Source of the DNA: Nitratireductor sp. B36
Lineage (GTDB): Bacteria > Pseudomonadota > Alphaproteobacteria > Rhizobiales > Rhizobiaceae
Reading direction: 5' to 3'
Assembly (NCBI RefSeq): GCF_020833685.1
Contig: NZ_JACKZY010000003.1
Location: 758,997 to 822,996 of the forward strand
DNA length: 64,000 nucleotides
Below, in pieces: positions 17,422-23,950 of the stretch. A program made the translations under genes and the position numbers. Numbering within the stretch: the first letter of the stretch is position 1; every line of letters starts with the position of its first letter. Below the pieces are notes generated by a model that was not told the origin of the DNA, made no database searches, and was given only the letters and a program-made list of their open reading frames with translations.

Positions 17422-18726
17422 ATGAGTGAAAATCGCAAGTCTCTGATTAATTTAAACGGCGGTCTGACGCGCAGGTCCGCGCTCAAGGGGTTGGGAGCAG
17501 CGGCGGGTCTGGTGGCTGCACCTGGCTTCGTGCGCTATGGCCAGGCGCAGTCTTCCGAACCCATCAAGGTCGGTTTCCAGTGCCATCGCACCGGCATCGG
17601 CGCAGCGTATGGCCGTTGGTATGAGCGCGTGACGACCGCAGCCGCCAAGCGCATCAACGATGCCGGCGGCATCAATGGACGCCCGCTCGAGATCATCATC
17701 GAGGACGATGGCACGGACCCGAAGCGTGGTGCGGAAGTGGTGGAGAAATTCGCCAATCAGCACAAGGTCGACCTGGTCTATGGCACGCTGTTTTCCCACG
17801 TGGTTGTCGGCTCCGCGCCGGCGGCGGGCGAGCTGAAGATCCCCTATTACGTGGTGAGCGAGGGCTACCACGTAGCATCGGGCAAGATGAACCGCTATTG
17901 TGTGCAGCCTGGTATCACCGATGTGAAGGCGCAGGCGCGCTCCGTAGCGCCGTGGATTGCCGACAATCTCGGCAAGAAGGTCACGCTCGTCTATCCCGAC
18001 TACGCGTTCGGCCATGATCACCGCGATTTCTTCACTCCGGCCATCGAGGCGCAGGGCGGGCAGGTGGTCGCCAAGGTGCCGATCCCCCCGACCGAAACCT
18101 CGTTCACCCGCTATTTCCCGCAGATCCCGCGTGACACGGATGTGATCTACCATGTGATGGTGGGGCCGGCCGTGCTGACCTTTGTGAAGGAGATGGGCGA
18201 GTTCTTCGGCTCCGGTGGGCCGCAGCTCTTCGGCTTCATCGATTCGCTCGAAGCCGTCGATATCTCAAGCCCGGGTCTGGAATTCCTCGAGGGCAGCCAT
18301 TTCTGGGAAGGCATGCCGCGCTATGCGCAGCCCGATCAGCCGGACTATGTGACCGCGTATCGTGAGGCCGTGGGCATCGACCAGAATGGCGCCAGCGCCA
18401 ATGATGCCAAGGATGTTTCAACCGCAGCCCATATGTTCGGCTGCTGGGAGACGCTCAACATCATCAAGGCATCGATGGAAGCCTGCGACTACAAGGGGCC
18501 GGATGACCGCGCCGCGATGATCGAGGCAACCGAGGCGATGACCGAAATGGAGGCCGGGCCGGACCATCCGCAGGGCAAGAAGCTGTTCAACGGCAAGATC
18601 CACCAGGTCTTTGGCGAACAGAACATCAGCCAGGTGAAAAAGGGTAAGCTCGAAGTGGTGCACCGCACCTCCATCGAGGATGGAGCCTACGAGCCTGAGG
18701 CCGACTATACGGCGATGTCGTTCTAA
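17422..18726 (+). CDS. LIV-type ABC transporter substrate-binding protein, Tat signal
   Basis: A 434-residue receptor read from ATG 17422. An upstream in-frame extension to 17290 has no signal sequence. The N terminus LTRRSALKGLGAAAGL is a twin-arginine signal, so the protein is probably exported folded. The mature part (IKVGFQCHRTGIGAAYG, then INDAGGINGRPLEIIIEDD) is a periplasmic-binding-protein type I fold of the amide/branched-chain amino acid group. It heads an operon with two permeases and two ATPases. The ligand is unknown. The position just upstream of a heterocycle-type catabolic operon suggests an organic acid or amide. Confidence 0.85.
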   Translation: MSENRKSLINLNGGLTRRSALKGLGAAAGLVAAPGFVRYGQAQSSEPIKVGFQCHRTGIGAAYGRWYERVTTAAAKRINDAGGINGRPLEIIIEDDGTDPKRGAEVVEKFANQHKVDLVYGTLFSHVVVGSAPAAGELKIPYYVVSEGYHVASGKMNRYCVQPGITDVKAQARSVAPWIADNLGKKVTLVYPDYAFGHDHRDFFTPAIEAQGGQVVAKVPIPPTETSFTRYFPQIPRDTDVIYHVMVGPAVLTFVKEMGEFFGSGGPQLFGFIDSLEAVDISSPGLEFLEGSHFWEGMPRYAQPDQPDYVTAYREAVGIDQNGASANDAKDVSTAAHMFGCWETLNIIKASMEACDYKGPDDRAAMIEATEAMTEMEAGPDHPQGKKLFNGKIHQVFGEQNISQVKKGKLEVVHRTSIEDGAYEPEADYTAMSF

Positions 18727-18762
18727 AACATCAAGGCGGGCGGTGTTTGCCCCTCACCCTTA

Positions 18763-18788
18763 CCCTCTCCCCGCAGGCGGGGAGAGGG
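18763..18788. repeat. REP-like intergenic palindrome
   Basis: Perfect 12-base arms CCCTCTCCCCGC and GCGGGGAGAGGG with an AG loop, inside the operon between the receptor and first permease. The flanking CCCCTCACCCT...CCCTCTCCCC wording matches a palindromic repeat widespread in rhizobial genomes (from memory, not searched). It could also act as an mRNA-stabilising element. Confidence 0.7.
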
Positions 18789-18865
18789 GTTGTCAGCGTT
18801 GCGGCTTTCCCATGGGATGGCTCGGCGGCTCTCCTTCCGCTCCTTTCATGAAAGTGCATTTGTGA

Positions 18866-19747
18866 ATGGCCTTCGGTCCGTATTTTCTCCTCGCTACGCT
18901 TGAAGGGCTGGTGACGGCGGCTGTCCTGTCGCTGATTGCACTCGGCCTTTCGCTGGTCTTCGGTGTCATGCGCGTGGTGAATGTCGCCCATGGCGAGTTC
19001 TACATGCTGGGCGCGGTGCTCGCCTGGTGGGTTGCCTCGCTGTTCGGCGGGCATCCGGCAATCGGCTTCATGGTGGCGCTGGTGCTGAGCCCGCTCGTCG
19101 TCGCCGCCATCGCCTTTGTTGCCGAGCGGCTGGTTTTGAGCCGGCTGAAGTATGAGCCGGAGGCAACCATCGTCGCCACGATTGGCTTGCTCTACATCAT
19201 CCAGCAGCTGGCACTGACATTCTACGGCCCCGAAGCGCGACCGGTGGAGGCGCCGTTCCACTATCGCATGCAACTGCCATGGTTCGGCTATTCTGCCTAC
19301 AAGCTGGCCGTGATCGGGTTTTCCATCGTCATGATGCTGGCGACGTGGTTTGTGCTCACACGCACGAAGATCGGCCTCGTCATGCGCGCCACACAGTTCG
19401 ACCGGGAGACGGCGCAGGCTTTTGGCATTCCGGTCGGGCGCGTCTATGCCGGCGTGTTCGCGCTGGGGGCGGGGCTTGCCGCCGTTGCCGCCGTGCTGAT
19501 CGTGCCGATCCAGCAGGCGCATTATTTGATGGGGCACGATCCGCTGCTTCTGTCCTTCATTGTCGTGATCATCGGCGGGCTTGGCTCGCTGCGCGGCACG
19601 GTTTTGGCGGCGGTGCTGATCGGCCTGTCGGATGGCATCATCTCAATGTTCTTCTCGCCGACACTTGCCAAAATGCTGGCGACGCTGGCTGTCGCGATGA
19701 TCCTCGTGTTCCGCCCGCAGGGCCTGTTCGGAGCGGCGGCACGATGA
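18866..19747 (+). CDS. LIV-type ABC transporter permease, LivH-like
   Basis: A 293-residue membrane protein with about eight helices. Family stretches include LSLVFGVMRVVNVAHGEFYMLGA near residue 27 and the late GLGSLRGTVLAAVLIGLSDG. It forms the channel with the LivM-like protein, whose gene overlaps its stop by four bases. Confidence 0.9.
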   Translation: MAFGPYFLLATLEGLVTAAVLSLIALGLSLVFGVMRVVNVAHGEFYMLGAVLAWWVASLFGGHPAIGFMVALVLSPLVVAAIAFVAERLVLSRLKYEPEATIVATIGLLYIIQQLALTFYGPEARPVEAPFHYRMQLPWFGYSAYKLAVIGFSIVMMLATWFVLTRTKIGLVMRATQFDRETAQAFGIPVGRVYAGVFALGAGLAAVAAVLIVPIQQAHYLMGHDPLLLSFIVVIIGGLGSLRGTVLAAVLIGLSDGIISMFFSPTLAKMLATLAVAMILVFRPQGLFGAAAR

Positions 19748-20709
19748 CCAGACTGACCCCTTCCACAAAATCCGTTGCGCTTCACATCGGCGTGGTTCTC
19801 GCACTGCTGGCACTCAACTTTCTCCTGCCGGAATATCATCGCGGCGTGTTTGCGCGGGTGCTGGTGCTGGCCGTCTTCGCCATGGGCTACAATCTGGCCT
19901 TCGGCTATACGGGCCTGCTCAGCCTTGGTCATGCGATGTTCTTTGCTGCCGGGCTCTATGGAGCCGGGCTGACCATCTATCATCTGGAATGGAGCGTGTG
20001 GCCGGCCTTTGGAGCGGGGCTTGCCGCCGGCGTGGTGGTGGCGCTTGTGGTCGGCTTTCTGGCGCTGCGCACCACGGGTGTCGCGTTCATGATCGTGACG
20101 CTGATGTTCGCGCAGGTCTTTTACCTGATGACCCTCTATTTCACGACCTATACGCGCGGCGAGGAGGGGCTCGTTCTGCCACAGGAAACACGGGTTCTGG
20201 GCTTTCCCGGCGGGATGCTCGATCTCTCGGACCCGTCGACGCGCTATCTCGTGGCACTTTCGCTGTTCGCGATCGTTCTGGCTGCGATCCTGTTTCTGGT
20301 GCGCGCACCCTATGGCCGGTCTCTGATCGCCATCCGCGAGAACGAGGAGCGCATGCGCATGCTGGGCTATAACGTCTTCGTCAACAAGCTGATGGCGGTG
20401 GTGCTTTCGGGGCTTTTCTGCGCAGCCTCGGGTGCGGCCTATGCGGTGCTCTTCGGCTATGTCGGGTCAGGCTTTGCGGCGATCCAGTATTCCATCCTGC
20501 CGCTGCTGTGGGTGCTGGTCGGCGGGGCGGCGGCGACGCTCGGGCCTCTGATCGGCACGCTGTTCATGTTTTATGTTATCGACACCGCGTCGAGCTACAC
20601 CACGGCGCATCTCATGGTGGTCGGACTGGTGCTGATCGGCGTGATCCTGTTTTTCCCCAAAGGCATCATCGGAACGGTGCGTGAAAGGTGGTTGCCATGG
20701 CTGCCGTGA
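19744..20709 (+). CDS. LIV-type ABC transporter permease, LivM-like
   Basis: A 321-residue membrane protein starting at ATG 19744, which overlaps the previous stop as ATGA. The frame is open further upstream but only inside the LivH gene. LivM features are visible: FGYTGLLSLGHAMFFAAGLYG and the EAA-like cytoplasmic loop FLVRAPYGRSLIAIRENEERMRMLGYN (residues about 180-206). It pairs with LivH and is followed by two ATPases. Confidence 0.9.
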   Translation: MTRLTPSTKSVALHIGVVLALLALNFLLPEYHRGVFARVLVLAVFAMGYNLAFGYTGLLSLGHAMFFAAGLYGAGLTIYHLEWSVWPAFGAGLAAGVVVALVVGFLALRTTGVAFMIVTLMFAQVFYLMTLYFTTYTRGEEGLVLPQETRVLGFPGGMLDLSDPSTRYLVALSLFAIVLAAILFLVRAPYGRSLIAIRENEERMRMLGYNVFVNKLMAVVLSGLFCAASGAAYAVLFGYVGSGFAAIQYSILPLLWVLVGGAAATLGPLIGTLFMFYVIDTASSYTTAHLMVVGLVLIGVILFFPKGIIGTVRERWLPWLP

Positions 20710-21437
20710 AGCCGCTTCTTGAGACCCATGGGCTTGGCCGCTCCTTCGGCGGGCTGCGGGCGGTGGATGGCGTGGACTTCTCACTGCCGGAAGGCGAGAC
20801 GCACGCGATCATCGGGCCGAACGGGGCCGGCAAGACCACCTTTGTGAGCCTGATCTGCGGGCGTGTTGCGCCGACCGATGGGCGCGTCGTCTTCGATGGG
20901 AAGGACATTTCGCTCATGCCCGCTCACAAGCGGGTGCGGGCGGGCATCGCCTACACGTTTCAGATCACCAGCGTGTTTGCCAATCTGACGGCCTTCGACA
21001 ATGTGGCGCTGGCGGTGCAGCGGCAATTGATCGACGATCATGAGAGGGGGCTCTCCTCCCGCGCGCTGACCGAGCACGGCATGGACGCACTTCAGAAGGT
21101 CGGACTTGGTGGATATGCCGACAAGGTGGCCGGCAATCTCTCCTATGGCCACCAGAGGCTTCTTGAGGTGGCGATGGGGCTGGCGCTCCGGCCGCGCCTC
21201 CTGATTCTCGACGAGCCCACGCAGGGCCTCTCCGACAGCGAGATCGAGAATTTCATCGCGCTGGTGCGCCAGATCGGCGAGGAGGCGACGGTGCTTCTGA
21301 TCGAACACAATATGGATGTGGTCATGGCGCTTGCCGAGCGCATCACGGTGATGGAGCAGGGGCGCATTCTCGCGCAGGGCGCACCTGCCGAAATCCGCGC
21401 GAACCAGGCCGTCCAGCAGGCCTATCTCGGAGGTTGA
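20697..21437 (+). CDS. LIV-type ABC transporter ATPase, LivG-like
   Basis: A 246-residue ATPase starting at ATG 20697, six bases after a GGTGG site and overlapping the LivM gene by 13 bp. Walker A is GPNGAGKTT, the signature LSYGHQRLLEVAM, Walker B RLLILDEPTQGL and the switch His in LLIEHNMDVV. LivG-type proteins carry exactly this AYTFQI-style Q-loop (YTFQITSVF). Confidence 0.9.
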   Translation: MAAVKPLLETHGLGRSFGGLRAVDGVDFSLPEGETHAIIGPNGAGKTTFVSLICGRVAPTDGRVVFDGKDISLMPAHKRVRAGIAYTFQITSVFANLTAFDNVALAVQRQLIDDHERGLSSRALTEHGMDALQKVGLGGYADKVAGNLSYGHQRLLEVAMGLALRPRLLILDEPTQGLSDSEIENFIALVRQIGEEATVLLIEHNMDVVMALAERITVMEQGRILAQGAPAEIRANQAVQQAYLGG

Positions 21438-21438
21438 G

Positions 21439-22146
21439 ATGACGGCTGCCCTGACAATGGAACATGTCGACAGCGCCTATGGCCATGTGCAGGTGCTGCG
21501 CGGCTTCGATCTGGAACTGCGGCAAGGTGAGGTTCTCTGCCTGCTTGGCCGCAACGGTGCCGGCAAGACCACGGCGCTGAAAACGATCATGGGACTGGTG
21601 CCGGCAACCGCCGGGCGCATTCTGCTTGGCGATGTGGAGTTGAACAGTCTTGCGCCGCACGAGGTGCCGAAGGCGGGTGTCGCCTATGTGCCGCAGGGGC
21701 GGCGGCTCTTTTCCGAGCTGACGGTGGGCGAAAATATCGAGATCGGTCTGATGACGCGCGGCAAGGGCGCTGCCACGCGCGACAGTGTGCTGGATCTCTT
21801 CCCTGTGTTGCGCGAGCGCTTGAAGCAGCGCTCCGGCACGCTTTCCGGCGGCGAGCAGCAAATGCTGGCCATGGCGCGGGCGCTGTGTCTGGAGCCGCAG
21901 GTGCTGCTTCTGGATGAGCCGACGGAAGGGCTGATGCCCTCCATGATCGCGCGCATCCGCGAGACGGTGGCAGGGCTGCGCGAGCGCGGGGTCTCCACCA
22001 TTCTCGTTGAGCAGCGGGTGGATGCGGTGCTGCCGGTGGCGGACCGGGTCGCGTTCATCGAGAACGGGCGCAACCGCGAGACGGTGGATGTCGAGCGGCT
22101 GCGGGAGGACCCCGAGATGGTGCACCGCTATGTGGGGGTAGGGTGA
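21439..22146 (+). CDS. LIV-type ABC transporter ATPase, LivF-like
   Basis: A 235-residue ATPase, one base after the LivG stop. Walker A is GRNGAGKTT, the Q-loop region VAYVPQGRRLFSELTV is LivF-typical, the signature is LSGGEQQMLAMARAL and Walker B VLLLDEPTEGL. Last gene of the importer operon, followed by a repeat hairpin. Confidence 0.9.
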   Translation: MTAALTMEHVDSAYGHVQVLRGFDLELRQGEVLCLLGRNGAGKTTALKTIMGLVPATAGRILLGDVELNSLAPHEVPKAGVAYVPQGRRLFSELTVGENIEIGLMTRGKGAATRDSVLDLFPVLRERLKQRSGTLSGGEQQMLAMARALCLEPQVLLLDEPTEGLMPSMIARIRETVAGLRERGVSTILVEQRVDAVLPVADRVAFIENGRNRETVDVERLREDPEMVHRYVGVG

Positions 22147-22164
22147 TCGGGACGTTGGTGCCGG

Positions 22165-22301
22165 GCGCCTTCGCCCTTCGACAAGCTCAGGATGAGGGTT
22201 ACTTCAGCGCGACTGCAGTGTCGGTGCAGCCGTGGTGGTGCTGATGACAGGGGCTACGCTTCAACAGCCCTCATCCTGAGCTTGTCGAAGGACGAGGGCG
22301 C
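22165..22301. repeat. Long inverted repeat of a rhizobial intergenic element
   Basis: Arms around CCCTTCGACAAGCTCAGGAT (22174-22198) and ATCCTGAGCTTGTCGAAGG (22268-22292) are perfect inverse copies over about 24 bases with a 69-base interior; flanking GCGCC/GGCGC extends the pairing imperfectly. The sequence CCTTCGACAAGCTCAGGATGAGG is a very common dispersed palindrome in alphaproteobacteria. It lies between the importer operon and pncA and may terminate both convergent transcripts. Confidence 0.8.
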
Positions 22302-22329
22302 TTGGCTCCTAACTCAGCAAGCCCATCAC

Positions 22330-22929
22330 TCACGCGAGCGTCACACCGGCCTCTTTCATCTTCGCAGTCATCGCGGAAAGTGAGCCGCCGAGGTCGATGG
22401 CGCGGCAGGCATCTATGATGACGGTGGCCTCAAAACCCTGACGGCGCGCGTCGATGGCCGAATAGGCTACGCAGAAATCCGTTGCGAGGCCGGCAAGCGT
22501 CACCCTGGTGATGCCACGTTCGCGAAGATAGCCTGAAAGGCCGGTCGGCGTTTCGTGGTCGTTTTCGAAGAAGGCGGAATAGCTGTCGATCGCGCTGCGA
22601 AAACCCTTGCGGATGACAAGCTCCGCCTTGTCCCACGCCAGATCCTCGTGAAACGCGGCGCCCTTCGTGCCTTGCACACAGTGATCGGGCCAAAGCGTCT
22701 GCGTGCCATAGGGCATTTCGATCGTATCGAACGGGGCCTTGCCCTGATGCGAGGAGGCGAAGCTCGAATGGCCCTCCCGGTGCCAGTCCTGGGTCAGCAC
22801 CACATGGTCGAAGCGCTCGATCAGCCCGTTGATGACCGGAACCACCGCGTCGCCATCTTCAACGGCAAGCGCTCCTCCGGGGCAGAAATCATTCTGCACA
22901 TCAATCACGATCAGTGCCTCGTCGGCCAT
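22330..22929 (-). CDS. pncA: Nicotinamidase / pyrazinamidase
   Basis: A 199-residue isochorismatase-fold amidase that hydrolyses nicotinamide to nicotinate for NAD salvage. Catalytic residues are Asp10 (VIDVQNDF), Lys108 (VIRKGF) and the nucleophile Cys153 (ATDFCV). Metal-ligand candidates Asp48 and His50 are in TQDWH, and a conserved PDHCVQGTKGA block is present. The protein is full length. It is divergent from the hydroxylase operon and shares its promoter region. Since its product nicotinate is the substrate of pathways containing a 6-hydroxynicotinate reductase, the neighbourhood may be functional rather than accidental. Confidence 0.93.
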   Translation of the reverse strand: MADEALIVIDVQNDFCPGGALAVEDGDAVVPVINGLIERFDHVVLTQDWHREGHSSFASSHQGKAPFDTIEMPYGTQTLWPDHCVQGTKGAAFHEDLAWDKAELVIRKGFRSAIDSYSAFFENDHETPTGLSGYLRERGITRVTLAGLATDFCVAYSAIDARRQGFEATVIIDACRAIDLGGSLSAMTAKMKEAGVTLA

Positions 22930-22983
22930 GCCTTGTCTCCCTCTCGCATGAAGTCGTCGCGAAGGTGGACCGAATGTTCCCCT

Positions 22984-23011
22984 TTGACAAGCGTGCTGAG
23001 GAGCGTATCAT
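22984..23011 (+). promoter_or_regulatory. Candidate sigma-70 promoter of the hydroxylase operon
   Basis: TTGACA (22984-22989) and TATCAT (23006-23011) are separated by 16 bases. The predicted start point near 23018 leaves a leader of about 78 bases. Confidence 0.6.
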
Positions 23012-23023
23012 TCGTGTACAAAC
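23011..23023 (+). promoter_or_regulatory. Candidate operator overlapping the transcription start
   Basis: TTCGTGTACAAAC directly abuts the -10 element and contains the palindromic core TGTACA. A close copy lies upstream of the LIV receptor gene (17332-17344). The position suits a repressor such as the MarR protein encoded at the operon's end. An eight-base palindrome CAAATTTG follows at 23023-23030. Confidence 0.4.
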
Positions 23024-23095
23024 AAATTTGAGCCCCGCTGGCATTGCATCGGCAGGGGCCTGGGAACAACATCGCAAATGGCAGGCAGGCGCAGC

Positions 23096-23950
23096 ATGGA
23101 CTATGCCAGACCGACCGAACTGGAGGAAGCGCTCGGGCTCTTATGCACGAAGCGCTGGACCATACTTGCCGGAGGCACGGATTTTTATCCCGCCCTCGGC
23201 GCGGGCCCGCTGAAGAGCGACGTGCTCGACATAAACGGATTATCGGCATTGAGCGGGATTGAAGAGACCGAGACGCATTTCGTGATCGGCGCGCGGACGA
23301 GTTGGAGTGCGGTGATCGCTGCGGGGCTGCCGCCTGCCTTCGACATGCTCAAACAGGCGGCCCGGGAGGTTGGTTCGGTGCAGATCCAGAACACGGGGAC
23401 GGTTGCCGGAAACCTTTGCAACGCCTCGCCGGCGGCTGACGGCGTTCCGCCGCTTCTAGCTCTGGATGCGGAGGTGGAATTGCGCTCGGTGAGGGGTGCG
23501 CGACACCTGCCGCTCGCGAACTTCATTCTGGGCAATCGCAAGACCGCACGGGCGGATGATGAACTTCTCACCGCTGTCCGAGTGCCCAAGGCCGCAACGC
23601 GCGGTGCCTCCGGCTTCGTCAAGCTGGGCGCGCGGCGCTATCTGGTCATTTCCATCGCCATGGCCGCTGCCCGGGTTGTGCCTGACGGAGGGCGGGTCGC
23701 GAAAGCGGCCATCAGTGTCGGTTCATGCTCTGCCGTGGCGCAGCGCCTTTCGGGGCTGGAATCGCGGCTTGAGGGTATCAAGAGATCTGAGATGCGCCGG
23801 ACCGTGATGGAATACGCTTTTCCGGAGCTTTCCCCCATCGATGATGTGCGAGGCACCGCCACCTATCGGCGCGAGGCGGCGCGGGAGATCGTGATCCGTG
23901 CGCTTGAGCAGGCATGGCAGGGTGCAGGGCACAGCGAGGTGGCGGCATGA
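23096..23950 (+). CDS. FAD-binding subunit of a molybdenum hydroxylase (CoxM/XdhB family)
   Basis: A 284-residue flavoprotein that passes electrons from the iron-sulfur clusters to the acceptor. FAD-binding signatures are AGGTDFYP (about residue 28) and the TVAGNLCNASPAAD loop (about 105). A C-terminal CoxM-C domain follows (about 180-280). The ATG at 23096 (MDYARPTELEEAL) fits the family N terminus; an in-frame ATG at 23078 would add six residues. The stop overlaps the next start as ATGA. First gene of a six-gene coupled operon. Confidence 0.88.
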   Translation: MDYARPTELEEALGLLCTKRWTILAGGTDFYPALGAGPLKSDVLDINGLSALSGIEETETHFVIGARTSWSAVIAAGLPPAFDMLKQAAREVGSVQIQNTGTVAGNLCNASPAADGVPPLLALDAEVELRSVRGARHLPLANFILGNRKTARADDELLTAVRVPKAATRGASGFVKLGARRYLVISIAMAAARVVPDGGRVAKAAISVGSCSAVAQRLSGLESRLEGIKRSEMRRTVMEYAFPELSPIDDVRGTATYRREAAREIVIRALEQAWQGAGHSEVAA

